64,000 nt of DNA from Rhizobium redzepovicii (lineage in GTDB: Bacteria > Pseudomonadota > Alphaproteobacteria > Rhizobiales > Rhizobiaceae). A model generated the notes under the pieces. It did not search any database and had not been told where the DNA came from. It saw nothing but the letters and a program-made list of their open reading frames with translations. Every line of letters starts with the position of its first letter. Within the stretch, counting starts at the first letter, position 1. Location: NCBI RefSeq assembly GCF_019793435.1, contig NZ_JAILYH010000006.1, forward strand, positions 62,001 through 126,000, given 5' to 3'. A program made the translations under genes and the position numbers. Below are positions 1 to 9,622 of this stretch, one piece after another.

Positions 1-2
1 CG

Positions 3-236
3 GCGACCGGACACCTTCTTGGTGCTGCCGGCGCGATCGAGGCGATCTTCGCCACGCTCGCCATTCGCGATAATGTCGCGCCGCCGACGCTCAACCTCGA
101 CAATCCCGAACGCGAGACGGCGATTGATCTTGTTCCGCACAAGGCGCGCGAACGGGAAATCAATGTGGCGCTGTCCAATTCGTTCGGATTCGGCGGCACC
201 AACGCGTCGCTCGTCCTGCGCCGTTACGCGCAATAG
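3..236 (+). CDS. fabF: 3-oxoacyl-ACP synthase II, C-terminal part (cut by window edge)
   Basis: Only the last 77 codons are present; the gene begins before the window. The visible part has the conserved TGHLLGAAG segment carrying the second active-site histidine of KAS I/II condensing enzymes, and the near-C-terminal glycine-rich motif NSFGFGGTN. The family extends fatty acyl chains by decarboxylative condensation of malonyl-ACP with acyl-ACP in the cytoplasm. mltG follows on the same strand, the usual order after acpP-fabF in rhizobia. KAS II (FabF) rather than KAS I (FabB) is inferred from this context. Confidence 0.93.
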   Translation, partial: ATGHLLGAAGAIEAIFATLAIRDNVAPPTLNLDNPERETAIDLVPHKAREREINVALSNSFGFGGTNASLVLRRYAQ

Positions 237-248
237 AGTCTCGTACGC

Positions 249-276
249 GCGGTGTAATGGGTGTCCCTTACACCGC
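249..276. terminator. Hairpin downstream of fabF
   Basis: A perfect 9-bp inverted repeat (GCGGTGTAA / TTACACCGC, 249-257 and 268-276) with a 10-base loop lies 13 bases after the fabF stop. No T-run follows, so it may be a weak terminator or an RNA-processing site. Otherwise I see nothing in 237-422 beyond the mltG ribosome-binding site. Confidence 0.4.
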
Positions 277-422
277 AAACCGGGCCGGTCCTTCACATTG
301 CGTAACAGCGTGTGCGGGAGCATAACGGCCGGCAGCGGCGCCATTGAACGGCGGCAGAACCTGCTTTTGCCGCATTGCTTCGCGAAATAGCGAAGTGAGG
401 GTCAAGTTTTAGAGGATTGCCG

Positions 423-1661
423 GTGAGCGATACGACGAACCAGAGCAACGATACCCCGCAGGGCGAGAACGGCCGGCAAGCGCAGAAGGGACCGATCATC
501 CCGAAGTCGCCGAGCGAAGCCTTGCGTCCCGAGCGCGTTCCGGAGCCGCCTAAACGGTCCAAGAAAGCCCGCGGCCAGGTCGTTCTTTTCCTGAACTTCA
601 TCATGACGATGGCGGTGCTGGTCTGCGTCGTGGCCGTCATCGGCTTCTATTACGCCACGTCGACCTACCGGAACCCCGGTCCGCTGCAGACCAACACCAA
701 CTTCATTATCCGCAACGGCGCCGGTCTCGCCGAAATTGCCTCCAATCTCGAGCGCAATGCGATCATCAGCGATGCCCGCATCTTCCGCTATATCACGGCA
801 ACGCATCTGTCTGCCGGTGAGAGCCTGAAGGCCGGTGAATATGAGATCAAGGCCAGAGCTTCGATGAGCGATATCATGGAGCTTCTGAAGTCGGGCAAAT
901 CCATTCTCTATTCCGTTTCCTTCCCCGAGGGCCTGACGGTCCGCCAGATGTTCAACCGCATGCTGGAGGACCAGGTACTGGAAGGCGACCTGCCGGCCGC
1001 GCTGCCGGCCGAGGGCAGCCTGCGCCCCGATACCTACAAGTTCTCGCGCGGCACCAAGCGCTCGGAAATCATCCAGCAGATGGCGGCGGCACAGCAGAAA
1101 ATCGTCGATCAGATCTGGGACAAGCGCGACTCCTCGCTGCCGCTGCGATCCAAGGAAGAGTTCGTCACGCTCGCCTCGATCGTCGAAAAGGAAACCGGCG
1201 TTGCCGACGAACGCGCCCATGTCGCCTCCGTTTTCCTGAATCGGCTGGGCAAAGGTATGCGCCTGCAGTCCGACCCGACGATCATCTACGGCCTCTTCGG
1301 CGGCGACGGCAAACCGGCCGACCGGCCGATCTACCAGTCGGACCTGAAGCGGGAAACGCCCTATAATACCTATGTCATCAAGGGCCTGCCGCCGACGCCG
1401 ATCGCCAATCCCGGTAAGGATGCGCTTGAGGCCGTAGCCAATCCCTGGAAGACCCAGGACCTCTATTTCGTCGCCGACGGCACCGGTGGCCATGTTTTCG
1501 CAGCGACGCTCGAGGAGCACAATGCCAACGTCAAGCGCTGGCGCAAGCTCGAAGCCGACAAGGGCTCGGACCCGAACATCGCGGTCGACGGCCAGCCTGA
1601 GGAGCAGCCGGCGGATGACGGCGCTGCTGTCACGCCGCCGAAGAAAAAGAAGATCAACTGA
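423..1661 (+). CDS. mltG: Endolytic murein transglycosylase MltG (YceG family)
   Basis: About 412 residues. MltG is an inner-membrane enzyme that cleaves nascent glycan strands and is thought to end their polymerisation. Visible: a polar, lysine-rich cytoplasmic N-terminus, one membrane helix at about residues 52-77, a LysM-like middle part, and the catalytic segment SIVEKETG near residue 255, whose Glu is the family's active-site acid, followed by VFLNRL and the LQSDPT motif. The C-tail is charged and ends in a run of lysines. The GTG at 423 is preferred because AGAGGA at 411-416 sits six bases upstream; the in-frame TTG at 417 would abut that site. yicC starts 18 bases downstream. Confidence 0.93.
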   Translation: MSDTTNQSNDTPQGENGRQAQKGPIIPKSPSEALRPERVPEPPKRSKKARGQVVLFLNFIMTMAVLVCVVAVIGFYYATSTYRNPGPLQTNTNFIIRNGAGLAEIASNLERNAIISDARIFRYITATHLSAGESLKAGEYEIKARASMSDIMELLKSGKSILYSVSFPEGLTVRQMFNRMLEDQVLEGDLPAALPAEGSLRPDTYKFSRGTKRSEIIQQMAAAQQKIVDQIWDKRDSSLPLRSKEEFVTLASIVEKETGVADERAHVASVFLNRLGKGMRLQSDPTIIYGLFGGDGKPADRPIYQSDLKRETPYNTYVIKGLPPTPIANPGKDALEAVANPWKTQDLYFVADGTGGHVFAATLEEHNANVKRWRKLEADKGSDPNIAVDGQPEEQPADDGAAVTPPKKKKIN

Positions 1662-1679
1662 TAGCTTCTGGAGGCTCGT

Positions 1680-2567
1680 ATGGCTTTGCAGTCCATGACC
1701 GGTTTTGCGCGGCGCGAGGGAACGAGCGGCCGCTGGCGCTGGGCATGGGAACTGCGCTCGGTCAACGGCAAGGGCCTCGACCTGCGGCTGCGCCTGCCGC
1801 CCGGCCTCGAGCGCATGGAGGCGGACGTCCGCCGCCTTGCCGGCGAAAGCTTCAGTCGCGGCAATCTGCAGGCATCGCTCTCCGTCACCGCTGACGAAAA
1901 CCGCTTCGAGGCCGTGCTGAACAAGGAAGCGCTTGCCGCCGTACTTGCCATGCGCGAGCAATTGGACGGGATAATCGATCCGGCGCCGCTGAAGCTCGAT
2001 ACGCTGCTTCTGGTGCGTGGCATCGTGGAATTCCGCGAAAGCGAGGATGGCGAGGAGGCGCTTGCCGCCCGTGACGCCGATATCACTGCCGGCCTTTTGG
2101 CAGCACTTGCCGATCTGAGAGCCATGCGCGAACAGGAAGGCTCGGCGCTGACCCGCATTCTCCTCGACCATATGACGACGGTCGAAGGTCTGACGCGGAC
2201 GATCGAGGCCGATCCCTCGCGCTCGCCGCAGGAGATCGCCGCACGGCTTGCCGGTCAGGTCGCCTTGCTGATGGACGGCATGGCCGCGCTCGACCGCGAC
2301 AGGCTGCATGCCGAATCCGCGTTGCTCGCGACCAAGGCGGATCTGCGCGAGGAAATCGATCGTCTGAAGGCGCACGTCGCCGCGGCGCGCGATCTCCTGG
2401 TGAAAGATGGCCCCGCTGGACGCCGGTTGGACTTCCTTGCACAGGAATTTAACCGCGAATCGAATACCATCTGCTCGAAATCGAATGCCTCGGCGGTCAC
2501 CGCCGCAGGCATCGAGCTGAAAGTTGTGATCGACCAGTTCCGCGAGCAGGTCCAGAATTTGGAGTAG
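1680..2567 (+). CDS. yicC: YicC/YloC family endoribonuclease-like protein
   Basis: 295 residues, normal for the family. The N-terminus MALQSMTGFAR is the family hallmark, followed by the WELRSVNGKGLDLRLRLP segment. The C-terminal DUF1732 part carries EFNRESNTICSKS and ends in the expected helix with VVIDQFREQVQNLE. Members from E. coli and Bacillus have been linked to RNA degradation and stationary-phase survival, so a ribonuclease role is family knowledge and not proven here. It lies between mltG and gmk; gmk starts three bases after its stop, so co-transcription is very likely. The yicC-gmk pairing is widely conserved. Confidence 0.92.
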   Translation: MALQSMTGFARREGTSGRWRWAWELRSVNGKGLDLRLRLPPGLERMEADVRRLAGESFSRGNLQASLSVTADENRFEAVLNKEALAAVLAMREQLDGIIDPAPLKLDTLLLVRGIVEFRESEDGEEALAARDADITAGLLAALADLRAMREQEGSALTRILLDHMTTVEGLTRTIEADPSRSPQEIAARLAGQVALLMDGMAALDRDRLHAESALLATKADLREEIDRLKAHVAAARDLLVKDGPAGRRLDFLAQEFNRESNTICSKSNASAVTAAGIELKVVIDQFREQVQNLE

Positions 2568-2570
2568 GAC

Positions 2571-3233
2571 ATGAATCCGGCGAAATCCTCGCCCGTCCAG
2601 ATCGCCCGCCGCGGTCTGATGCTTGTCATCTCGTCGCCGTCGGGCGCCGGCAAGTCCACCATCGCGCGCACGTTGCTGGAGAAGGACAGGCAAATCGGCC
2701 TCTCCGTCAGCGTCACCACGCGCCAGCGCCGCCCGAGCGAAATCGAGGATGTGCACTACCACTTCAAGAGTGTGCGCGAGTTCGAGCGGATGCGCGATAG
2801 CGACGCGCTGCTCGAATGGGCCGAGGTGCATGGCAATTTCTACGGCACGCCGCGCGAGCCTGTCGAGCAGGCCATGGCCGAGGGCCGCGACATGCTCTTC
2901 GATATCGACTGGCAGGGCGCCCAGCAATTGCAGGAGAAGATGTCGGCCGACGTCGTCTCGATCTTCGTGCTGCCGCCGACGATGACCGAGCTGCAGTCGC
3001 GGCTGCACCGCCGCGCCGAGGATTCCGAGGAGGTCATCCAGACGCGCCTCGCCAACAGCCGCGCCGAGATCGCCCATTGGCGCGAATATGACTATGTCAT
3101 CGTCAACGACGACCTCAACGCCGCCTTCGACGCCGTCCAGTCGATCGTCAAGGCCGAACGCCTGCGCCGCGACCGCCGCCATGGGATGTTCGATTTCGTC
3201 CGCGAGCTGCTGGAAGAGACACCGTCGCTTTAG
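2571..3233 (+). CDS. gmk: Guanylate kinase
   Basis: 220 residues. Phosphorylates GMP to GDP with ATP in purine nucleotide metabolism. The P-loop [10 protein letters not shown] lies at about residues 22-31, followed by the GMP-binding region with SVTTRQRR and DVHYHF, then [10 protein letters not shown]. The first ten or so residues before MLVISSPSG are an extension; an internal ATG at residue 17 could also serve, but the ATG three bases after the yicC stop has GGAG close upstream. The stop (3231-3233) lies one base from the convergent rsmA stop (3235-3237), so there is no room for a dedicated terminator between the two genes. Confidence 0.95.
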   Translation: MNPAKSSPVQIARRGLMLVISSPSGAGKSTIARTLLEKDRQIGLSVSVTTRQRRPSEIEDVHYHFKSVREFERMRDSDALLEWAEVHGNFYGTPREPVEQAMAEGRDMLFDIDWQGAQQLQEKMSADVVSIFVLPPTMTELQSRLHRRAEDSEEVIQTRLANSRAEIAHWREYDYVIVNDDLNAAFDAVQSIVKAERLRRDRRHGMFDFVRELLEETPSL

Positions 3234-3234
3234 T

Positions 3235-4062
3235 CTAAAGGCTATTTGCTAACAGGCAGAATTCCTCGACTGACAGGGTTTCCGCCCGCCGGGCCGGATC
3301 GATTCCGGCCTTGACGAGCAGCCTCTCGCCGCCGAGCGGCTTCAGGCTTTGGCGCAGCATCTTGCGGCGCTGTCCGAAGGCCGCCTGCGTTACCTTTTCC
3401 AGATTGCCGACAGCGCAGGGGATGGGGTTCTCACGCGGCGTCAGATGCACGACCGTCGACGTTACCTTTGGTGGCGGCGTGAAGGCTTGCGGCGGCACAT
3501 CGAAGGCCATGCGCGCCTGTGTCCGCCAGCCGCAGAGCACACCGAGCCGGCCATAATGGTCGTCGTCTTCAGAGGCGACGATACGCTCGCCGACTTCCTT
3601 CTGAAACATCAGCGTCAGCGACTGCCAGAATGGCGGCCAGGCCTTCGGCAGCAGCCAGTTGACCAAAAGCTGCGTGCCGACATTGTAGGGGAGGTTGGCG
3701 ATGATCTTGACCGGGCCTTCCGGCGCCAAGGCCTCGAAGTCGGTCTTCAGCGCGTCGCCTTCGATCACCTCGAGCCGGCCGGGATAGTGATCAGCGATCT
3801 CGGCGAGCGCCGGCAGGCAGCGCGTATCCCGCTCGACGGCGATGACTTTCCGGGCGCCGAGCGCCAGGATCGCCCGCGTCAGCCCGCCGGGGCCGGGGCC
3901 GACTTCGAAGATGGTCGTCTCTTCGAGGGCACCCGCCGTGCGGGCGATCTTCTGCGTGAGGTTGAGGTCGAGCAGGAAGTTCTGCCCAAGCGCCTTGCGC
4001 GCATCGAGGCCGTGACGCTGGATGACGTCGCGAAGCGGCGGCAGGCCATCGAGTGTTGCCAT
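3235..4062 (-). CDS. rsmA: 16S rRNA adenine(1518/1519)-N6-dimethyltransferase
   Basis: 275 residues (also known as ksgA). Dimethylates two adjacent adenines in the 3'-terminal hairpin of 16S rRNA during small-subunit maturation; loss in E. coli gives kasugamycin resistance. The AdoMet-binding segment [11 protein letters not shown] is near residue 51, the catalytic NLPYNV motif near residue 125, and [12 protein letters not shown] lies in the C-terminal domain. Its ATG shares one base with the pdxA stop (TGATG), so it is translationally linked as the last gene of the lptF-to-rsmA series. The surA-pdxA-rsmA order matches E. coli. Confidence 0.95.
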   Translation of the reverse strand: MATLDGLPPLRDVIQRHGLDARKALGQNFLLDLNLTQKIARTAGALEETTIFEVGPGPGGLTRAILALGARKVIAVERDTRCLPALAEIADHYPGRLEVIEGDALKTDFEALAPEGPVKIIANLPYNVGTQLLVNWLLPKAWPPFWQSLTLMFQKEVGERIVASEDDDHYGRLGVLCGWRTQARMAFDVPPQAFTPPPKVTSTVVHLTPRENPIPCAVGNLEKVTQAAFGQRRKMLRQSLKPLGGERLLVKAGIDPARRAETLSVEEFCLLANSL

Positions 4063-5090
4063 CAGCGGTGGCTTTCCGCAGTGCGGCCAAGCTGGGCGGC
4101 GAGCTTCAGCGCTGCAACGAGGCTCTGCTCGCGCGCCAGTCCCTTGCCGGCGATGCCGAAAGCGGTGCCGTGATCCGGCGAGGTGCGCACGAAGGGAAGC
4201 CCGAGCGTGACGTTGACGCTGTCGTCGAAACCGAGTGCCTTGGCCGGGATCAGCGCCTGATCGTGATACATGCAGACGGCGACGTCATATCGGGCCCGCG
4301 CCTCGTCATGGAACATCGTGTCGGCGGGCAGGGGGCCGATCGCATCGATGCCCTCGTCGCGCAGGCGCTGGATCGCCGGGCGAATGACATCCTCGTCCTC
4401 CCTGCCTATCGTCCCGCCTTCGCCCGCATGCGGGTTGAGGCCGGCAACCGCGAGCCGCGGCGCCGCGATGCCGAAACGCTGCCTCAGGTCTTCATGGGCG
4501 ATCCGGCAGGTTTCCACGATCAGGTCGCCGGTCAGCGCCTGCGGCACGTCCCGGACCGGAATGTGGATGGTGACGGGAATGGCTCGAAGCTTCGGTCCCG
4601 ATAGCATCATGACGGGCGTCACCGGCCTGCCCGTCGCCCTGGCGGCGAGATCGGCGAGAAATTCGGTATGGCCGGGAAACCGGAAACCGGCCTCGTAGAG
4701 CACTGATTTGGCGATCGGGTTGGTGACGACCGCGAGCGCCTCGCCGATGATGACAAGCGAAACGGCTTTTTCGATCGCCGCGATCGTGCCCTTCGCCGTT
4801 GCTGCATGCGGCTCGCCGGCAACCACCTCGATACCGGCAGGCACCGTCATGACGGGCAGCGCATCGGCAAACATACCGGCAGCCTCGCTGGTTTTTTCAA
4901 TCTCGCGGATCGAAACCGAAAGGTTGAGCTGGCGGGCTCGCAACGCCAACACCTCGGGATCGCCGATCAGGAAGAAAGGCGGCAGCCCGAGTTCACGCCG
5001 CCGGAGCCAGGCCATCAGCGTAATATCCGGCCCGATGCCGGCGGGGTCGCCCTGGCTCAGCGCAAGCGGTCGCGAAAATGGTATCGTCAT
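4062..5090 (-). CDS. pdxA: 4-hydroxythreonine-4-phosphate dehydrogenase
   Basis: 342 residues. NAD-dependent oxidation and decarboxylation of 4-phosphohydroxy-L-threonine in the DXP-dependent pyridoxal phosphate pathway. Recognised by the N-terminal [13 protein letters not shown], the substrate and metal site [17 protein letters not shown], and the metal-binding C-terminal [16 protein letters not shown]. It begins six bases after the surA-like stop and overlaps rsmA by one base. A single PdxA per genome is usual, but paralogues exist in proteobacteria; this position next to surA and rsmA marks it as the biosynthetic one. Confidence 0.95.
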   Translation of the reverse strand: MTIPFSRPLALSQGDPAGIGPDITLMAWLRRRELGLPPFFLIGDPEVLALRARQLNLSVSIREIEKTSEAAGMFADALPVMTVPAGIEVVAGEPHAATAKGTIAAIEKAVSLVIIGEALAVVTNPIAKSVLYEAGFRFPGHTEFLADLAARATGRPVTPVMMLSGPKLRAIPVTIHIPVRDVPQALTGDLIVETCRIAHEDLRQRFGIAAPRLAVAGLNPHAGEGGTIGREDEDVIRPAIQRLRDEGIDAIGPLPADTMFHDEARARYDVAVCMYHDQALIPAKALGFDDSVNVTLGLPFVRTSPDHGTAFGIAGKGLAREQSLVAALKLAAQLGRTAESHR

Positions 5091-5096
5091 CGCAGG

Positions 5097-6041
5097 TCAG
5101 CGATAGGCGATCTGCGCCTTTTTGCGCAGTTCATCCAGGTACTTCTTGCTGTTTTCGTTTTCCGGGCTGGCGTCCTTGCCGCCCTTGGCCTTGCCGAGAT
5201 CTTCCTGGCGGAAGACCATTTCGGCAGCCTGGTCGTCGGAAACCTGGCGCTGGCTGCAGATCGCCAGATATTCGACGCCCTTATCGGTGACGCGGGTCCC
5301 TGTCGTATTGCCCTTGGCCTGCTCGACCAGCGGCTTCCAATCCGGCGGGATTTCGGGCGCGAGCATCCGTCCGAGATCGCGCACGGAAACGTCACGCATC
5401 GTCGCGGCAAAGACCTTTGCCTGGTCGCAGCCCGGAAATTTCGAGCGCGACGCCTCGGCCTCGCCCTTGCGCTTGCCGGTGATGGCGTTGCGCTTGGCTT
5501 GCGGGATGACGAAGATGATCTGCTGCAGCATATATTCGGTCGTCACCGGCTTCTGCTTGTTGTTCTGCATCATGCGCGAGACGAGATCATAGTTCGACAG
5601 CCGCGAGGTCGAACCGTAGCGCGCGTTGACGACCCGCGGCCAGCTCATCTGCACGGCAATGAAACCCTTGAAATGGTCGACGCCGACGCCGGCGCGATCG
5701 AGGATCTGCGACATCTGCTCGACGGAAAGTTTGTTGCCGGCCGAAAAGCGCGCGAAAGACGCATCGACGTCCTGCTGCGAGACCGACATATGGACGCGGG
5801 AGACCTCCTGCCGCTTGAGCGTTTCGTCGATCAGTTGCTCCTCGGCAGCCTTGGCATCGGCCTTGGTGTGCTGAAGGCGCAGGAAGGCCTGGCGCTTGGC
5901 GACGTCGCCGCTGGTGATGGCGGTGCCGTTCACCACGGCCTTGACCTCGCTTGCGGCAAATGCCGGAGCGGCAACCCCCGTCAGCAAGGCAAGCGCTGCC
6001 CCGGCAAGGAACTTGGTTATGGCTTTTTTCGCGTCAATCAT
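5097..6041 (-). CDS. SurA-like periplasmic chaperone / peptidyl-prolyl isomerase
   Basis: 314 residues with a typical Sec signal peptide (basic start, hydrophobic stretch, AAPAFAAS cleavage region near residue 27). The N-terminal SurA-type chaperone module includes ITSGDVAKRQAFLRLQ and an LIDETLKRQEV helix. The C-terminal half is parvulin-like but poorly conserved, so the isomerase activity is doubtful. SurA helps outer-membrane beta-barrels, including LptD, to fold. It lies directly downstream of lptD and upstream of pdxA, the same order as in E. coli. I assign the SurA role mainly from context; sequence similarity alone would support only a SurA N-terminal domain. Confidence 0.85.
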   Translation of the reverse strand: MIDAKKAITKFLAGAALALLTGVAAPAFAASEVKAVVNGTAITSGDVAKRQAFLRLQHTKADAKAAEEQLIDETLKRQEVSRVHMSVSQQDVDASFARFSAGNKLSVEQMSQILDRAGVGVDHFKGFIAVQMSWPRVVNARYGSTSRLSNYDLVSRMMQNNKQKPVTTEYMLQQIIFVIPQAKRNAITGKRKGEAEASRSKFPGCDQAKVFAATMRDVSVRDLGRMLAPEIPPDWKPLVEQAKGNTTGTRVTDKGVEYLAICSQRQVSDDQAAEMVFRQEDLGKAKGGKDASPENENSKKYLDELRKKAQIAYR

Positions 6042-6206
6042 CTGTTGACCTCCCGATAGCGCCGCGAGACGTCGTTCGCGGCGTTTTTTATCACAGTGCG
6101 AGACACGCGGCGAAACCCCTATGCCTCAGATACCGACTGGCGGCAATGTCCTGCACAGGCATACGGCGAAAGAATGGCTTCAGGCCATGTTTGCGCCGGC
6201 CGCCCG

Positions 6207-8534
6207 TCACTCAAGGGTGTCTGAACCGATCTTGATATCGCCGAGCGTTCGGAAGGTCAGCCGTGCGCCGATCGTCCAGTCGCTGGCCGACTCGTCGTCG
6301 GAGTCCCGGGTATCGGTATAGGCGATCGTGAAGATCGTGCATTCGTCCTCATAGGAGAGACCGAGCGTCCGGCGGCTGAGCACATCATTGTTCAGATCCC
6401 AGGCGATGCCGCCGAAGATCGCCCAATAATCCTTGAATTTGACTTTGCTGCTGGTCTGGATTTCGTCGTTGTCCTCGGCAAAGCCATAGGCCGGCTGGGC
6501 GCTGAGATGGGTGTAGGTCACCTGCGTCTGGAAGGTGTCGTTCTGGTAGGCCGTCGTCAGGTCGCCGCGGCGGAACTCGAAATCCTTCTCGTCGAGGCGG
6601 TAGGAGGCCGCGACGGAAACGCCGTATGGTGTTTCGACGCCGCCAAGGCCGACATAATCGGAACGGTCGGTTTCCAGGCCCGAATCCGCGCCGACATTGA
6701 CGAGATCATCGGTGGCAAAGGAGTTCTGGCCGGCAATCTGATAGGATTGGCCGAAGATGCCGTGCAGTTTGTAGCCGCTGTCGAACGTCCCGGTATACTG
6801 GATGCCGACATTGGCGCGGGTGCCGCCTTCGACGCGGTCGTAGCCGGAGAACTTATCGCGATCGAACAGCGAGGTGGCGTCGAAGACGAAGCTCTGTGCA
6901 TCCTCGTTCGGCAGCCGGCCGGCGAGCTGCTCGTCGGGGCGGGCATAGATCTGTGCGATAGGTTCGAGAATATGGGTGCTGTTCTCGGTCGTCATCAGGA
7001 TCGGATAACGCAGCTCCAGCCCGGCGGTGAACATCGAGCGGGTGGCGGAATTGTCGTCGAGATAGTTGCCGGTGTAACCCGTGGGGTTGTCCATATTGAG
7101 CGCGAAAGCGTCGCCGCGGGCGGCCAGAAGTGGCGTGATCACCAGGCCGGTCGGCGTGACGTAGGTGCGCTTCCACTGCAGTTCGGCCGTCAGTCGCGAG
7201 GTCTGTCCCTTCAGGCCGCGGAAGCGGTCGAAGCCGTCGACGGTATAGAAGTCGTCATGAGTGCGCGAAATATTCGTCAGGTTGACATCCGCCGACAATT
7301 CGCCGCCGGCCAGCGGCTGCGGCGCCACATAGTGGTAGTCGAGCGCCGGATAGACGATCGCCTGCTGCTTTTCGGCCGTGTTCTTCCGATCGGCATCCTG
7401 GACGTCGAAATAGAACGCCCGCATGTCGAAATAATTGCGTTTCCCAAGTCCGGTCAGGTAGATCTGGTTGGTGCGATCCGTGCCGGTGAAGTCCTTCAGC
7501 TTATAGGTCTTCGAGAAATTGTTGTCGCTCTGCACCATGACGTCCCAGCCGAACGTCCAGCGCGGATTGATACGGAATTCGGCCTTCGAGGCGACCATGC
7601 CACGCCGACTGGCTTCGGCATCGCTGGTGCCGGAGCTGAAATTGTCCGGCTTTGCCTGATCTATGCCGGCGACGCGCAGGATATGCGTGCCGTTTTCGAA
7701 GCGCTGGCGGAATTCGCCTTCGACGAGGAAGCCCTGGGCGGTGTAGCCGGTCGTGGTGACCGTCGCGTCCATGCTCGGCGAGATCACGTAGTAATAAGGA
7801 ATAGAAAGACCGAAGCCGAGATTCTGCGACAGGCTCATCGTTGGGAAGAGAAAGCCTGACTTGCGCTTCACCGTATTGTCGGGGACCTCGATGAAAGGCA
7901 CGAAGGCAATGGGGTAACCGAGCAGCTCGAAGCGCGCCCGCTCCAGACGGATCGTGTGGGTCACGCCGTTCTGAATCACCCGCTTCGCCTTGACCTGCCA
8001 GAAAGGCGCGCGCTTCGGATCTTCGGCGCAGGGAAGGCAGGCGGTGTAGACGCCCTTGTTGAGAATCATCATCGTGCCGCCGACACGCTGGCCGCTTTCG
8101 GCGACGATACGCGTATTGTCGGAGGTTTCAATGCGCAGCGAGTTCAGGAACCCGTCGGCGAAATTGTCGGTCACGTCAAGGTTGTCCGCATAGATGCGGT
8201 TGCCGTCCGGGCTGACCAGCTCGACGTTGCCGAGCGCCATCATCCGGCCGGTCTTCTGATTGTACTCGACCTTCTGCGCGACCATTTTGTAGCCGGCATA
8301 GTTGATCTGCACGCCACCGATCGCCGACACCAGATCGGCGTCACGGTTGTAGACGAGTTCATTGGCCGAAAGCAGAAGCTTGGCCCCTTCCGGAATATTC
8401 TTCCCGATATCTTGAGCGGACGTATTGGCCTGGCCGTAGGAGACCGGGACACTGCCGAAATAGGAACATAGAGTCGCGCCGACGAGCAGGGCAACCAACT
8501 GTTTACTAAAATACTTGCGGTCGCCTGCCGCCAC
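6207..8534 (-). CDS. lptD: LPS-assembly protein LptD
   Basis: About 775 residues. An outer-membrane beta-barrel that, with LptE, inserts LPS into the outer leaflet. There is an N-terminal hydrophobic signal region, then a periplasmic OstA/LptA-like jellyroll (about residues 60-200, with LSANELVYNRDADLV), then a long barrel rich in alternating aromatic strands and the conserved IPYYYVISPSMD region. The GTG at 8534 is chosen because GGAGGA sits eight bases upstream and it overlaps the lptG stop by one base (TAGTG); an upstream ATG at 8600 would run far into lptG. Cysteines are few, so the disulfide pattern of E. coli LptD is not obviously conserved. Confidence 0.93.
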   Translation of the reverse strand: MAAGDRKYFSKQLVALLVGATLCSYFGSVPVSYGQANTSAQDIGKNIPEGAKLLLSANELVYNRDADLVSAIGGVQINYAGYKMVAQKVEYNQKTGRMMALGNVELVSPDGNRIYADNLDVTDNFADGFLNSLRIETSDNTRIVAESGQRVGGTMMILNKGVYTACLPCAEDPKRAPFWQVKAKRVIQNGVTHTIRLERARFELLGYPIAFVPFIEVPDNTVKRKSGFLFPTMSLSQNLGFGLSIPYYYVISPSMDATVTTTGYTAQGFLVEGEFRQRFENGTHILRVAGIDQAKPDNFSSGTSDAEASRRGMVASKAEFRINPRWTFGWDVMVQSDNNFSKTYKLKDFTGTDRTNQIYLTGLGKRNYFDMRAFYFDVQDADRKNTAEKQQAIVYPALDYHYVAPQPLAGGELSADVNLTNISRTHDDFYTVDGFDRFRGLKGQTSRLTAELQWKRTYVTPTGLVITPLLAARGDAFALNMDNPTGYTGNYLDDNSATRSMFTAGLELRYPILMTTENSTHILEPIAQIYARPDEQLAGRLPNEDAQSFVFDATSLFDRDKFSGYDRVEGGTRANVGIQYTGTFDSGYKLHGIFGQSYQIAGQNSFATDDLVNVGADSGLETDRSDYVGLGGVETPYGVSVAASYRLDEKDFEFRRGDLTTAYQNDTFQTQVTYTHLSAQPAYGFAEDNDEIQTSSKVKFKDYWAIFGGIAWDLNNDVLSRRTLGLSYEDECTIFTIAYTDTRDSDDESASDWTIGARLTFRTLGDIKIGSDTLE

Positions 8535-9622
8535 TAGCCGTCCTCCTGATGAAGCAGAATAGTCGCACCCAAGGCCAGCGCGACGATCACCGGTATCCAC
8601 GTCGCCACGAAGGGGGGCACAACTCCACTGCTTCCGAATGCCTTTACAAGCACGGTGATGACATAAAGCATGAAGCCCGAGAGGATGCCACCCAGAATCA
8701 CGGAGCGGGATTGGTTGAACCGGCTAAATTTTAGGGACACTGTTGCAGCAATGAAAGTCATTGCCACCAGCAGCAGGGGCTGGGACAACAGGGAGTTGAA
8801 TTGCGTCTCCAGCGCCTTGGTCGAGATGCCGAAGGATTTGGCCGCGGCAATGCGGTTGGAAAGGTCAAAGAAACCAATTGTTTCCGGCGCTGTCAGCCGC
8901 TCCTGGACGAAGTCCTGTTTCAGATTGGTGCGAAGTTGAACCGAAGCTTTACGCACGGGGATTTCGCCAGGCTTGCGCTCGACAACGTTGTTAAGTTGCC
9001 AGTAACCATCTTCCAATTTTGCCGTCGCGGCGTCCTGTCTCAGAATGACCTGACCGCTTGAATCGAAATGGATCAACACGGCGTCGATCAGCTTGGTTCC
9101 GTTCTCCTGAACCGTGTGGGCGCCGATGATGACATCGTCCCGGCCGCTGATCTGGCGCAGCCACGGAATCTGCGGCGCCTTGCGCAGAACGGCGTTTTCG
9201 CCGCGCCAGTCGGATTCGACAAGCAGCGCCTGGCGCTGCCCCCAGGCGGCAAGCGGATTGAGCGCTGTCATCGTCAGTAGGCCAAGTATCAGCGAGCCGG
9301 CGATGAAGGGGAACATGAACTGCCAGACCGAAATGCCGGCAGCGCGCGTGACGACGAGCTCATATTTGCGGTTGAGCCCGATCAGCACCGTCATGCCGAC
9401 GAACAGCGCGATGAAAGGCACCGTCTGCTGCAGGATCAGCGGCAGGCGCACGGCGGTCATCAGGATGCCGCCGCCGATCGTGTAGCCGGGTAGGCCGGAC
9501 ATGCGGCCCGCCGTCTCGCTGAAATCGAGCAGGAAGGAAATCGCCGAGACGCCGATCAGGAACCAGCCCATCGTCACCAGGTAGCGGCGAAAGAAATAAC
9601 GCGACAATGTCCCGAATATCAT
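8534..9622 (-). CDS. lptG: LPS export ABC transporter permease LptG
   Basis: 362 residues. One of two transmembrane subunits that, with LptB, extract LPS from the inner membrane. Three predicted helices lie in the N-terminal third and three in the C-terminal third, flanking a periplasmic beta-jellyroll of about residues 130-260. The start MIFGTLSRYFFRRYL is the family signature. It overlaps lptF by four bases at its start and lptD by one base at its stop, which implies coupled translation of lptF-lptG-lptD. Confidence 0.95.
   Translation of the reverse strand: MIFGTLSRYFFRRYLVTMGWFLIGVSAISFLLDFSETAGRMSGLPGYTIGGGILMTAVRLPLILQQTVPFIALFVGMTVLIGLNRKYELVVTRAAGISVWQFMFPFIAGSLILGLLTMTALNPLAAWGQRQALLVESDWRGENAVLRKAPQIPWLRQISGRDDVIIGAHTVQENGTKLIDAVLIHFDSSGQVILRQDAATAKLEDGYWQLNNVVERKPGEIPVRKASVQLRTNLKQDFVQERLTAPETIGFFDLSNRIAAAKSFGISTKALETQFNSLLSQPLLLVAMTFIAATVSLKFSRFNQSRSVILGGILSGFMLYVITVLVKAFGSSGVVPPFVATWIPVIVALALGATILLHQEDG

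Noticed and set aside
402..3182. A 926-codon open frame on the minus strand across mltG, yicC and gmk
   Set aside because: It is antisense to three clearly identified genes, and its amino-acid composition (many Arg, Asp, Gly, Ala) is that of a high-GC shadow frame. Other very long antisense frames (for example 41872-43299 and 48226-50634) are of the same kind.
8600..8600. An upstream ATG for lptD
   Set aside because: It would overlap lptG by 67 bases; the GTG at 8534 has a strong GGAGGA and a one-base overlap with the lptG stop.
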